Source: Rhizobium bangladeshense
Lineage (GTDB): Bacteria > Pseudomonadota > Alphaproteobacteria > Rhizobiales > Rhizobiaceae
NCBI RefSeq assembly: GCF_001662075.1
Contig: NZ_LYPL01000011.1
Coordinates: 186,001 to 250,000, forward strand
Direction: 5' to 3'
DNA: 64,000 nucleotides
Position numbers and translations under genes: made by a program. Numbering within the stretch: the first letter of the stretch is position 1; every line of letters begins with the position of its first letter. The notes below the pieces were generated by a model. It was not told the origin of the DNA. It worked only from the letters and a program-made list of their open reading frames with translations, and searched no databases. Shown here piece by piece: positions 27,058-35,918 of the stretch.

Positions 27058-27993
27058 TTATCCCAGATATTCGATGTCAAGCTCCTTGGGCAGACCGGCG
27101 GTTTCAGCACTCGAAATGCCTGTCTTGCGGCACCAGCGAATATAAAGACGCAAAGGTTCACGAAACAGATCGATATTCGTAGCTTGCCCAGCCAGCCGTT
27201 TTGCCAGCGTAATGGGAAGGTGAAGAAACGCCCACGAAACGCCCTTGCGGATAAAATATTGGGTTTTCGGTTCCGGCTGGATTTCCGTTCCATACAGCCG
27301 GTTGAGGTAAACGGCAGACCGGCCATAGCGAGAGAATTGTTCGTTTAATCCGGCCAGGGTCGTGCGGTGTCGATGAAGGACCTTTGCTCCAGCACAGTAG
27401 CGAAGCTCGAAGTCGGTGCTCTTCTGTACCCGCCAGCACATGTCCGCATCGCCGCCTGTCTTAAGACGTGAGCGAAACAGACCGGCTTTCTGAAAGGCCT
27501 CACGACGATAGGCGACATTTGCCGTTTGAAAAAATGGGAGAAAGGGATTCTTGAGGCTGTGTTCCTGGGACAGCACGTTGGCTTCGGAGCTGAATCTTTC
27601 GACCAGAGAATCGCCGTGGCTCGCTTGAATTGCACCACCAACGATCCCGATCTCCGGCCTGTCGAAGGCTTCCAGCATCCGAGCAGCCCACTCAGGTTCG
27701 GGAACGCAATCCGAGTCAGTGAATAGGAGAATATTGCCTCTTGCAGCTCGAATTCCGGCGTTGCGGGCGGCGTAGGAACTCTGAATGTTGTTTTCGTCAA
27801 CGCATCTCACGGTTATAGGCAGTTTCTTGGCGTATTCGTTGACGATGCCTTTGGTGTTGTCTTTGCTATTATTGTTGACGATTATGTATTCAACTTGATC
27901 AGCATCAATCGTCTGCTTCGAAAATGCATCGAGGATGATCGATATATCGTTTTCGTTATTGTATGCAGGCACAATAACACTTAATAGAATCAT
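27058..27993 (-). CDS. Glycosyltransferase family 2
   Basis: 311 residues from ATG 27993, preceded by GGTGGGGA; the longer frame to 28071 re-reads the acyltransferase end. Motifs: LSVIVPAYNNENDISIILDA, VNNNSKDNTKG, ARNAGIRAARGNILLFTDSDCVPEPEW (metal site LFTDSDCV, about 90) and a basic C-terminal end. Related enzymes add hexoses to lipid-linked EPS units. Position between acyltransferase and GT4 genes places it in the EPS operon. Confidence 0.85.
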   Translation of the reverse strand: MILLSVIVPAYNNENDISIILDAFSKQTIDADQVEYIIVNNNSKDNTKGIVNEYAKKLPITVRCVDENNIQSSYAARNAGIRAARGNILLFTDSDCVPEPEWAARMLEAFDRPEIGIVGGAIQASHGDSLVERFSSEANVLSQEHSLKNPFLPFFQTANVAYRREAFQKAGLFRSRLKTGGDADMCWRVQKSTDFELRYCAGAKVLHRHRTTLAGLNEQFSRYGRSAVYLNRLYGTEIQPEPKTQYFIRKGVSWAFLHLPITLAKRLAGQATNIDLFREPLRLYIRWCRKTGISSAETAGLPKELDIEYLG

Positions 27994-28009
27994 ATCTATT
28001 TCCCCACCA

Positions 28010-28522
28010 TCAGAATGGTTGTCTGGTTTCCGAAAACTCGGATGTCTGAACCGAACCATCGCGCTCGTCATTCGTCGCCATGCGGCCGTAACGCGAAATG
28101 ATTTTGATGTCGCTGCGGATTATCTTGGCCGGGTTGCCGGCGACGAGCGAGCGCGGCGGCACGCTCTTGGTTACCACCGAGCCCGAGCCGATGACGCATT
28201 CGTCGCCGATTTCGATGCCGGGCAAAATGATGCTGCGGGCGCCGATGAAGCAGCGTTTGCCGATCCTCGTGTGCAGATAGAGCCCGCGCGTCAGGTCGTG
28301 GGTCAGGATCGCGGCTTCGAAGGCAACATAGGTTTCCGCGCCGATATGCAATCCTTTCGGGTTGGTCTTATCGAACCGCACGCTTAAGGAAAAGCTTGCC
28401 GTCGGATCGATGTCCATTCCCCAGAATTTCGTATAATAGAGCCACTTGGCCCTGACGATTCCGTTCCGCAGCGGCCGAAATACGTTCAGTCCCCACTTCG
28501 GCTTCTTTCCTGTCTGCACCAT
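28010..28522 (-). CDS. Left-handed beta-helix (hexapeptide) acyltransferase
   Basis: 170 residues from ATG 28522, whose first base is shared with the stop of the upstream GT4. The body has hexapeptide repeats: IGAETYVAFEAAILTHD, IGKRCFIGARSIILPGIEIGDECVIGSGSVV (shown as IGKRCFIGARSIILPG), and the family ending VAGNPAKIIR. The catalytic His is probably in LTHDLTRGL. Likely O-acetylates a sugar of the EPS unit using acetyl-CoA. Confidence 0.85.
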   Translation of the reverse strand: MVQTGKKPKWGLNVFRPLRNGIVRAKWLYYTKFWGMDIDPTASFSLSVRFDKTNPKGLHIGAETYVAFEAAILTHDLTRGLYLHTRIGKRCFIGARSIILPGIEIGDECVIGSGSVVTKSVPPRSLVAGNPAKIIRSDIKIISRYGRMATNDERDGSVQTSEFSETRQPF

Positions 28523-29673
28523 CAAGTCCGACCCCGGCTGGCAAATTCGTCTAGAACGGAACTGTAATAGTCCTCTAGCATTCCCGTTTGACGACGTATG
28601 TCGAAACGCTCGGCCACCAGAAGCGGTGCCCGCGCGCTGAAGGCTGTCCACAAGGCCTGGTCGTTGAGCAGCCTTCCGACCGCTTCCGCCATGCCCGCGA
28701 CATCCCGCTCCTCCACGAGATAACCAGTTTTCCCCTCCTCGATCGCTTCGCCCACGCCTCCCGAGCGGAATGCGACGACCGGAGTGCCGACGGCCTCGGC
28801 CTCGAGATTGGCGAGGCCGAACGCTTCCGCGTGACCATTGTCGAGGGTCACGCTGCCGTGGAGATAAAGCTCTGCACTGGCCAGCAGATCCCTTATCTCA
28901 GTCTGCGACAGATTTTCATGGATCGTGACGCTTGGCAAGGAACGACGCGCCAGCGTCTCGATTTCCTCTTTCAGCGGTCCCTGACCCACCATGACGAATT
29001 CGACCGGCGTGCCGGTCGCCGCCACGCGCGCCAGCGCGTCGATCATGAAGCGGTGGCCCTTATAGTCGACGAAACGGGCGATGGAAACCACCAGTCCCTT
29101 TTTTCGCGGACGAGGCTCCATTTTGAAGAGATCGAGATCGATGCCAATGTGGTGGCGATAGACGCGGTCGGCACGGAAGCCGAGCGCCAGCAACCGGTCG
29201 CGGATGAAATCGGAAACGGCAATATTCCAGCTGTTCCAGCCGGCCATTTCGCTGCGGCCCTTGGCGAAGAAGCGCACCTGATTGAAGCCGCCCGGTTTTT
29301 TCGGATCGCCGCGATAGGTGGCGTCGAAACCGTGAAACGTCGTCACGAGCGGTTTGCCGGCGGCCCGCGCCAACGGGCCGATGACATAGCCGTTCTTGCC
29401 GAAATGCGCGTGAACGAGATCGGCCTGACCGATGGCGGGAAAGAGGAAAGGGAGGCCGATCTGAGGAATTTTCAACAGAAGTTCACCGGCCCGCGCGATC
29501 GGCGACCGGCGGATGTCGTGAACCGGGACAGTGGATTTTTTGGTGTGGGCCGAGGAAATTCGCGTGCCGGCAAGAATTTCTGCCTCGAACAAACGAAACG
29601 CTACCGCCTGATTGAGAACAAATGCCTGGCTGGCAGGCAGAAATTTTTCTACATAAATAACTGCCTTTTTCAT
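28522..29673 (-). CDS. Glycosyltransferase family 4 (GT-B)
   Basis: 383 residues. N-terminal half with DLVHAHFGKNGYVIGPLARA and VTTFHGFDAT. Donor half with VVSIARFVDYKGHRFMIDAL, FVMVGQGPLKEE and the E-x7-E motif EAFGLANLEAEAVGTPVVAFRSGG (about 280-300), then EGKTGYLVEERD. Retaining glycosyltransferase at the cytoplasmic membrane face. Start ATG 29673 lies 31 bases after the GH10 gene. Very similar in order of motifs to the 25717 protein, suggesting an old duplication. Confidence 0.88.
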   Translation of the reverse strand: MKKAVIYVEKFLPASQAFVLNQAVAFRLFEAEILAGTRISSAHTKKSTVPVHDIRRSPIARAGELLLKIPQIGLPFLFPAIGQADLVHAHFGKNGYVIGPLARAAGKPLVTTFHGFDATYRGDPKKPGGFNQVRFFAKGRSEMAGWNSWNIAVSDFIRDRLLALGFRADRVYRHHIGIDLDLFKMEPRPRKKGLVVSIARFVDYKGHRFMIDALARVAATGTPVEFVMVGQGPLKEEIETLARRSLPSVTIHENLSQTEIRDLLASAELYLHGSVTLDNGHAEAFGLANLEAEAVGTPVVAFRSGGVGEAIEEGKTGYLVEERDVAGMAEAVGRLLNDQALWTAFSARAPLLVAERFDIRRQTGMLEDYYSSVLDEFASRGRT

Positions 29674-29704
29674 GAATCTGTCGATGTCTCCGTTGTCTTT
29701 CGCA

Positions 29705-30778
29705 TCACATCGCCTCTATTGCCTGCCTGATGCCATCAACTGAACTGCGCGGCGCGTTGTTTTCATCGTAAAGATTAATGCGCTTTGTGCAGGCTCCATC
29801 GGCATCGGTCCCCGTTTTATCGGGCTCGCCGTATTTTTCCGACATGCCCCATACGGTGACGCCTTGCAAGTCGCCACGTTCGGCTGCCACGGTGATCACG
29901 TCGCGGAAAATATCGGCGTAGGCGGCCTGCGTGAAGCCTTGGTCGTGCTTCAGGAAGTGGCAAGACGCATCGAGTTCGGTGATATAGACAGCAATACCCA
30001 TATCCTTCAGAGCCGCGCAGAATCGCCCCATTCCCTCCGGATCTAGCCGGTCGAGGCCCGGGCGGAAATGCGCCTGCAGCCCCACCGCGTTGATCGGAGT
30101 CTTCCTGGTGACGAGATCCTCGACGATTTTGAGAATGTGCACGCGCTTTTGTTCGAAGATAGCGGATTTTTTCTCAAGATGCGTTTCGTTGAGAACCAGC
30201 GTCGCGCCCGGATCGGCCTCATGCGCCATATCGAAGCTCATGCGAATATAATCGTCGCCGAGAAGGCGTCGGAAAACACAGTTCCGAAGGTCGGGCGCAT
30301 CATATTCCAACGGCTCGTTCACCACATCCCAGGCATCGATCGACCCCTTATAGCGAGCGACAACCTGTTTTATATGACGGTTCATGACCGTCCGAAGCGC
30401 TTGCGCGTCGGTGATCTCAGACACCCAGTCCGGGACGCGATACCAGATCAGCGTATGCCCATAAATCCTCATGTTGTTTTTTCGCGCGAATGCAACCACC
30501 CTGTCGGCGCCAGTAAAGGAGAAAACGCCGGGACTCTTTTCCGTCGCTTTCCACTTCAATTCGTTGCGCGGCGTTATCGAATTGACGTTCTCGACATAGA
30601 ATTCGCAAGCGCCCGGATCGCCGATATTTTGCAGGTCGATTGCCGATCCGAATCGGAACGATTTGCTGTCGGCAAGCGCGCGCAGCCCGGCTTCCGCCGG
30701 CGCCCTGGCCAGGACCGTGCCCGCCTGGACACAAGACAGCGCGAGCGGAATCGAAGCGAGGAACTCTCTTCTGTTCAT
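29705..30778 (-). CDS. Glycoside hydrolase family 10 glycanase, exported
   Basis: 357 residues. N-terminus MNRREFLASIPLALS has the paired arginines and hydrophobic core of a Tat signal. The GH10 (endo-xylanase fold) motifs are complete: GHTLIWYRVPDWV, acid/base Glu in DAWDVVNEPLEY (about 147) and nucleophile Glu in VYITELDAS (about 256), with NAVGLQAHF between. First gene of the EPS operon, preceded by GAGGG. It probably trims EPS or clears misassembled chain in the periplasm; R. leguminosarum PssW is a glycosyl hydrolase of the same cluster. Substrate is inferred, not shown. Confidence 0.88.
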   Translation of the reverse strand: MNRREFLASIPLALSCVQAGTVLARAPAEAGLRALADSKSFRFGSAIDLQNIGDPGACEFYVENVNSITPRNELKWKATEKSPGVFSFTGADRVVAFARKNNMRIYGHTLIWYRVPDWVSEITDAQALRTVMNRHIKQVVARYKGSIDAWDVVNEPLEYDAPDLRNCVFRRLLGDDYIRMSFDMAHEADPGATLVLNETHLEKKSAIFEQKRVHILKIVEDLVTRKTPINAVGLQAHFRPGLDRLDPEGMGRFCAALKDMGIAVYITELDASCHFLKHDQGFTQAAYADIFRDVITVAAERGDLQGVTVWGMSEKYGEPDKTGTDADGACTKRINLYDENNAPRSSVDGIRQAIEAM

Positions 30779-30982
30779 TTGATCCCTCGCTGTGGGCTTT
30801 TCTCATGTCCGCGACCGAACTTGCGACAGCCGGGTCGGTTTGCGGCGGTTCCGTCTCGAGTTGCGTTTGCTTTGGCGGAGTAATGCAACCTCAAATATAC
30901 TTTCCCCGGAGCGAATACTGTGAGCATCCGCTAGACTTTTCAGCCCGTGCCAAGATATAGATCTTCCCGGAGGACGCTCGTG
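30779..30982. promoter_or_regulatory. Divergent promoter region of the EPS operon and a small membrane gene
   Basis: About 200 bases between the GH10 gene (-) and the small membrane protein gene (+). It should include the main promoter for the long minus-strand EPS operon (30778 down to 16331). I see no unambiguous operator. Confidence 0.45.
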
Positions 30983-31357
30983 ATGGAAGATTGGTTCAGC
31001 TACGTGATGAGCGTTTTTCATATGGCATTTCAAAATGCCGTTTTTTTTATGGCGACCCTTCGAAACGCTCTCGCTGTTCTCGATGACCTGGGGTTCGCAG
31101 CCGTCATTTCCGGGGTCTTCGGCGTGTTCGTCATTCTCCTTGCGACGCTCGTGGGGATGTCCCGGCGGCTGGGTCGACCGGCGGATGCTATTCGCCTGCT
31201 GAACGACGACCTCGCCCAGGTCACGCACGATCTGCATGTCGAGCGTGTCTGGCGCCTTGCCAGCGGTGACGGCAGCGAACGACCGAGCGGGGACAGTTTG
31301 AAAGAGCTGTACAAGATTCTGGCCCGGCATGGCGACGATGCAAGTCGCATGGCCTGA
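30983..31357 (+). CDS. Small single-span membrane protein, unknown function
   Basis: 124 residues from ATG 30983, with GGAGGA nine bases upstream. A hydrophobic helix lies at about 40-60 (FAAVISGVFGVFVILLATLVG, in part AVISGVFGVFVILLATL), then a charged cytoplasmic tail rich in Leu and Asp (RLLNDDLAQVTHDLHVERVW). No recognised domain. Adjacent to, and divergent from, the EPS operon. Confidence 0.6.
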   Translation: MEDWFSYVMSVFHMAFQNAVFFMATLRNALAVLDDLGFAAVISGVFGVFVILLATLVGMSRRLGRPADAIRLLNDDLAQVTHDLHVERVWRLASGDGSERPSGDSLKELYKILARHGDDASRMA

Positions 31358-31398
31358 TAGGCAGGTTAATGGCGTGCGGCGTCCGCCGCTTTCCCGAT

Positions 31399-32253
31399 TT
31401 ATTGCCTTGATGCCGGCGCCGGTTGCGAAGGGTCGGTCCCGACCATCGGCTCCGGCGATGGAAGCCAGGTTCTGTCGGAAAAATAGTTTCTCGTTCTCTT
31501 CTGGGGGCCCGAGGCCGCATCCAACGAGAGCGTGAAATTGTAACGGTCCGGATTGAGCACCTCGCGACTGAAGGTGATGCTGGCGCCGAAGCCGTCTTCC
31601 TTGATGTCCCTCAGGTTCTGGATTGCGTTCAACGCCTCACGAAAATCGAGCCATTGCGGTTGGCTCAGCATGACCTCAAAAATCCGCAGGATGTTCGGGT
31701 CGAGCTGGCCATATTGGTCAGTCTCGGGATTGACGATCTTCACGCGTATGTTGTTGATCGTGCCGGCAGCGTCGCCGCGAACGATGACGAAGATGGAACT
31801 GGGAAGCTGATCCTTTTCACGTCTGCCGTTGTGTTCGAAAAAGCACTCGAAGGTATTGGCGTTGAAGCTCGCTGCCGCCCATTCGCTGGTTTCAATGCCG
31901 GCGTCGCGCAGGGCCGCGCACATTGCCGCTCCTGAAATGCGCCACGTCCGGAGGAAGGTCGATGCGGTCTGCGCCATAGGCGGTTCGGTGGCATGCAAGG
32001 GTAGCGTGACGGAGACGGTGGGCGCCGGGCGGGGAAGCGCCTTTGGCGGCGGGGGCTTGACCCCATATGAAAAGAGACCGAAGCCGAAATAGCGATCGAT
32101 CGTCCTCAAGTGCTTCATGTCGTTGGAAAGAAGCACAGTTCCCATGATGAGCGAGAGGGAAACCGTCAGCAGCAACCAGAAGACCACGGGAATCCGCGGT
32201 TTTCCCACTGGCTGTTTCACATATGCGGGCGACGAATTCTCGGGCAAGCTCAT
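31399..32253 (-). CDS. DUF6030-like membrane-anchored protein
   Basis: 284 residues from ATG 32253 (GGAGAAG upstream); the longer frame to 32595 has no family resemblance and a poor start. One membrane helix at about 22-44 (VVFWLLLTVSLSLIMGTVLL), a Pro-rich linker, then a periplasmic domain with AMCAALRDAGIETSEW, NTFECFFEH and FVIVRGDAAGTINNIRVKI. I recall similar rhizobial proteins annotated DUF6030. Function unknown. Convergent with the preceding gene. Confidence 0.65.
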   Translation of the reverse strand: MSLPENSSPAYVKQPVGKPRIPVVFWLLLTVSLSLIMGTVLLSNDMKHLRTIDRYFGFGLFSYGVKPPPPKALPRPAPTVSVTLPLHATEPPMAQTASTFLRTWRISGAAMCAALRDAGIETSEWAAASFNANTFECFFEHNGRREKDQLPSSIFVIVRGDAAGTINNIRVKIVNPETDQYGQLDPNILRIFEVMLSQPQWLDFREALNAIQNLRDIKEDGFGASITFSREVLNPDRYNFTLSLDAASGPQKRTRNYFSDRTWLPSPEPMVGTDPSQPAPASRQ

Positions 32254-32756
32254 CTTCTCCGATACGCGAGAAGGGTTTCGATCGGGCAGTCTTGATCCAG
32301 CAGTATACATCCATCCGTTAAATATCTTTGGCTTGCTGTTCGGCATCTGGGCGTGCCATCGCCGGGAAGCGTGCGATTCATATTTTGGCAGAGGCGTTTT
32401 GAGCTCACTGGACTTTGATCCTGTCCTATGCGCCGACCCGCGGCAGCAGCGAAGACCGCGGATGATCCACGGCCGTGACTGGCAAGCGGGTCGCCGCAGT
32501 CTGGTTTGCTTCTCGGCCTCGGCGGGTTTTTCTTCCCGTTGTTGGCGGCATTTTAGAGTCGCCGAATCCGATCCAATTTCTCTGCGCGCGATCATTTGTT
32601 GATGCTGCCATCTTTGTTTTATCTTCGCGCAAAGGTTAAATTTCTTATTACAAAACTGCAGGTTATATTCTTGGTCTATATCCTGTTTTGCCAGGTTTTA
32701 CCCAATTTTCGACGTATTCTTCTATAGGGTCCCGCGAATTGCAGAAGGAGAGGGAT
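32254..32756. other. Intergenic region between DUF6030-like gene and methyltransferase gene
   Basis: 503 bases. 32254-32600 is GC-rich and I see no supported gene in it. 32605-32730 is AT-rich and contains repeated TATATTC/TATATCC blocks, a likely promoter for the methyltransferase gene. Confidence 0.45.
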
Positions 32757-33389
32757 ATGTCCGTCGAACTTGATGCGACCACCTATATCCACGCCAAACC
32801 GACAACCGCGCATTCCTACATCCTGCCAGCTGTGCTTGGGTTGCTGGAGGGTCATTTTGCCGGCTCGGCGAAGACCAATGTCTTCGATCTGGGATGCGGC
32901 ACGGGCGGGGCGGCGGCAGTTCTTGCGAGAAAGGGATACCGCGTCGTCGGCGTCGATCCTTCAAGCGATGGCATCGCCAAGGCCAATGTCAATTACCCCG
33001 GGCTGCCGCTGAGTGTCGGTTCGGCCTATGACGAGCTTGCCGGCGAATACGGCACCTTCGACGCTGTGATCAGCCTGGAGGTGGTCGAGCATGTCTATGA
33101 TCCCAGGGCATTCACCTCGACGATGTATGATCTGGTCAAGCCCGGCGGCATTGCCGTCGTATCGACGCCCTATCACGGCTACCTAAAGAATGTCGCCCTG
33201 GCGGCGCTTGGGAAAATGGATGATCACTTCATGCCGCTGAGGGATCATGGACATATCAAGTTCTGGTCGAGAAACACCCTGAGCACGCTGCTGCTCGATG
33301 CCGGTTTCCGCAGTATTCGTTTCGAATATGTCGGAAGGATACCTGCTCTTGCCAAGTCGATGATCGCCGTGGCTGAAAAGCCTCTTTAG
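32757..33389 (+). CDS. SAM-dependent class I methyltransferase
   Basis: 210 residues from ATG 32757, preceded by GAAGGAGAGG. Motif I VFDLGCGTGGAAAVLA (about 42-57), acidic turn VVGVDPSSDG, motif II/III FDAVISLEVVEHVYDP and LVKPGGIAVVSTPYHGYLKN. The pattern is UbiG/Methyltransf_11-like; such enzymes in polysaccharide loci often methylate sugars. No direct link to the flanking operons is visible. Confidence 0.85.
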   Translation: MSVELDATTYIHAKPTTAHSYILPAVLGLLEGHFAGSAKTNVFDLGCGTGGAAAVLARKGYRVVGVDPSSDGIAKANVNYPGLPLSVGSAYDELAGEYGTFDAVISLEVVEHVYDPRAFTSTMYDLVKPGGIAVVSTPYHGYLKNVALAALGKMDDHFMPLRDHGHIKFWSRNTLSTLLLDAGFRSIRFEYVGRIPALAKSMIAVAEKPL

Positions 33390-33620
33390 TGAGACAGGGC
33401 CGTGGGGGCCGATTTCGACAATCCGTCCCCGCTCTGATTTTCTCGATAAGGAACTCCTTATATATGTGCGTCATGGCGCGCGCCTGCGGTAGTCCACAGG
33501 TTGTTTCCACTGTGCGCGGCGCTGAAAAAAATCCTTACAAAATATTTACTTTTAGTTGCATTTTTGCTCAAATTCTTCATTATACAGCGGGCGTGCTGAT
33601 AAAGCGGGAGACTTATTCAC
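33390..33620 (+). promoter_or_regulatory. Promoter region of the regulator/YcaO locus
   Basis: Ends in an AT-rich stretch with a sigma-70-like pair: TTGCAT at 33557-33562 and TTATAC at 33581-33586, spacing 18, 34 bases before the ATG of the XRE gene. GCGGGAG just before the start is a good ribosome site. Confidence 0.4.
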
Positions 33621-34046
33621 ATGAAGGCCAAATCGCCGAATTCGATCGACGTCTATGTTGGCAACCGCGTGAGAGTTCGGCGAAAGACGCTCGGGATGAC
33701 CCAGCACGGTTTGGCTGAACTTCTGGGCATTACCTTTCAACAGATTCAGAAATACGAAAAAGGAACGAATCGCATCGGCGCCAGCCGTCTTCAGCGCATT
33801 TCGGAGATCCTTCGCGTGCCCGTCGGCTTTTTCTTTGAGAACGGCGGTTCCGGACCAATCGAAGGTGAGACGAGCGAGTTGAACAAGTTCCTCTCGTCGA
33901 AGGAAGGACTGGCGCTCAACAAGGCGTTTATCGCCATCGAGGATCCGAATATCAGGCAAAAACTGGTGGCGCTGGCCAAAAGCCTGGCGGTTTCGGGCTT
34001 GCCCGACATCGACAGCGACCTGCAGGATCCGGTCGTGCACAACTGA
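33621..34046 (+). CDS. XRE-family (PraR-like) transcriptional regulator
   Basis: 141 residues. The helix-turn-helix is at about 13-68: NRVRVRRKTLGMTQHGLAEL, GITFQQIQKYEKGTNRIGAS, then RLQRISEILRVPVGFFFE. This 'ITFQQIQKYEKG' form is typical of the alphaproteobacterial PraR/phage-Cro-like group. The C-terminal helical part is family-like. Nine bases separate its stop from the next GTG start, so it is co-transcribed with the BTAD regulator and possibly with the YcaO genes. Confidence 0.9.
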   Translation: MKAKSPNSIDVYVGNRVRVRRKTLGMTQHGLAELLGITFQQIQKYEKGTNRIGASRLQRISEILRVPVGFFFENGGSGPIEGETSELNKFLSSKEGLALNKAFIAIEDPNIRQKLVALAKSLAVSGLPDIDSDLQDPVVHN

Positions 34047-34055
34047 GGATGGATC

Positions 34056-35897
34056 GTGCTTCATCTGCAGACATTTGGCGATCTGCGGTTGACCGAGACG
34101 AATGGCGAGCTGGTTCGCTATCCGATCAAAGGTCTGTTGATGATGGCCCATATCTATGCCGGGGCGAGCCCTGAGCTCAGCCGCTATGAACTGGCACAGT
34201 TTCTATGGAGCGACGTCGAGCCGGAATTAGCGCGGCTCAACCTGCGTAAAATGCTGTCTCGCATCCGCGAAATGGACGGCGGACGCGCTGAAATAGCGTT
34301 CGATTTCACCGCCACGACGGTTCGCCTGAACATGCAGGCGGTTTCGAGCGATCTGGATGTCTTTCGGGCCGGCGGAGCGCCGCTGGATCGGCTGCAGGCC
34401 ATCGCGGAATTGGCCCAGCGCGGTTTCATCGGAAATATCAAGCCGGCGACAAAGCCGATAGATGCGTGGATCAGGGCGCAGCGGGACACCCAGGCGCTGC
34501 AATTGCGTCAGGCATTGCTGGAGGCGCTGCCCGAGGTGCAGAAGCACGGCGCGGCACGCATCATTTCGAGCGCCGCCCTGCAAATCCTCGAGCGGGACCC
34601 GAATGACGAGCAAGTGAGGGCGCTGCTGCACCAGATATCCCGCGGCTCGTCGTTTTCCGAGAGATTGGCAAATGGCGACGGCCCTCCAAGGGTGGAGGTG
34701 AAGCGCTCCGAGCCTGGCAGCCAGCCGACCGACATCGAAAGCATGTCGGCGCCGCTGATCCTGCCTCGTCTGGTGTTGCTTCCCCCGACAGCCAAGCAGG
34801 CCGATGCCGGACTTGCCCTTGCCAACGCCCTGATCGAAGACGTCACCATAGAACTGTGCGCGCTTCGAAACATTTCCATCGTCGCGCCGCATACGGCCGG
34901 CCAGATCCGCCGTGACTCCGAGAAGGCGGCTGTGGTCGCCCGACACTCGATCGCCTATCTTCTGGACACCCGATTTTCCGAAGAGGGGTTGTTTGCGCAG
35001 CTGATCTACTTTCCCACGGACGAGATCATCTGGGCCAACCGCTTTGCGATGAACCCCGATATATTGCCGCGCCAAAGGCGGGTGATCGCCCAGCAACTGA
35101 CCGTGTCGGTGGCGCGTGAGCTGGCTGAGAACGAGGAGGAGCGGTTACGTTTCGAAGCCAATCCTGGGGCTTATCACGCTTATCTCGTTGGCTCGAGCTT
35201 GATGAGTAAACTAACCTTGCCGCATATCCGCCGGGCACGGAAGGCGTTCAAGCAGTCGCTGTCGCATAAGGCGGATTTCTCCGCCTCATTTACCGGACTG
35301 GCGAGAACCTTCACCAGTGAATGGCTCGTGACTGCGCAGGGAGACAACGAGCTGCTGCATCTGGCAGAGCAGAATGCGCTTCGCGCAATCGAGCGGGATC
35401 CGGCATCGGCGGCGGGCCATCGCGAGCTTGGCGTCACCAAACTCTATCTCGGCGATGTCGATGCCAGTGTCGCCTCACTTCATCTGGCGGAGGAGCTCAG
35501 CCCGCATTTTGCCGACGTCATCTACAGCCATGCCGACACGCTCGTGCATGCCTCCCGTCCAGGTGATGCGCTCGCCAAGATCCAGAGAGCGATTTCGCTC
35601 AATCCGCTCGCGCCTGATGCCTATCTCTGGTGCGCCGCGGGAGCTAGCTTCTTTCTGGAACAGTATGAGGAGGCCATCGCCTATGTCGAGGCGATGAAAG
35701 ACAAAGCGCCGGCCCATCGCATCGCCGCGGCCAGTTGCGCAATGATCGGCGATCGAAAGCGGGCGCTTTTCCATCGGCAGCGTGCTGAAAGCATCAATCC
35801 GGTTTTCGACGTCGAGAAGTGGCTCGCCATCGTTCCGTTCAAGGAGCATTGGCAAAAAGAGCTATACCGGGAGGGCCTGTTGAAGGCCGGTTTTTAA
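34056..35897 (+). CDS. SARP/BTAD-type transcriptional activator with C-terminal TPR
   Basis: 613 residues from GTG 34056 (GAGGA upstream). Residues about 1-85 resemble the winged-helix start of BTAD/SARP regulators (LQTFGDLRLTETNGE, LSRYELAQFLWSDVEPELAR, LNLRKMLSRIRE). About 90-200 is BTAD-like helical. About 240-360 resembles the TolB-N/adenylyl-cyclase-associated region (LVLLPPTAKQADAGLALANA, ISIVAPHTAGQI). About 370-600 is TPR-like (AIERDPASAAGHRELGVTKL, AISLNPLAPDAYLW). SARP-like proteins often activate secondary-metabolite genes; the next genes are a candidate RiPP cluster 21 bases downstream. Dedicated control is inference. Confidence 0.8.
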   Translation: MLHLQTFGDLRLTETNGELVRYPIKGLLMMAHIYAGASPELSRYELAQFLWSDVEPELARLNLRKMLSRIREMDGGRAEIAFDFTATTVRLNMQAVSSDLDVFRAGGAPLDRLQAIAELAQRGFIGNIKPATKPIDAWIRAQRDTQALQLRQALLEALPEVQKHGAARIISSAALQILERDPNDEQVRALLHQISRGSSFSERLANGDGPPRVEVKRSEPGSQPTDIESMSAPLILPRLVLLPPTAKQADAGLALANALIEDVTIELCALRNISIVAPHTAGQIRRDSEKAAVVARHSIAYLLDTRFSEEGLFAQLIYFPTDEIIWANRFAMNPDILPRQRRVIAQQLTVSVARELAENEEERLRFEANPGAYHAYLVGSSLMSKLTLPHIRRARKAFKQSLSHKADFSASFTGLARTFTSEWLVTAQGDNELLHLAEQNALRAIERDPASAAGHRELGVTKLYLGDVDASVASLHLAEELSPHFADVIYSHADTLVHASRPGDALAKIQRAISLNPLAPDAYLWCAAGASFFLEQYEEAIAYVEAMKDKAPAHRIAAASCAMIGDRKRALFHRQRAESINPVFDVEKWLAIVPFKEHWQKELYREGLLKAGF

Positions 35898-35918
35898 TAA
35901 TAAATTAGGGGCATTTAC

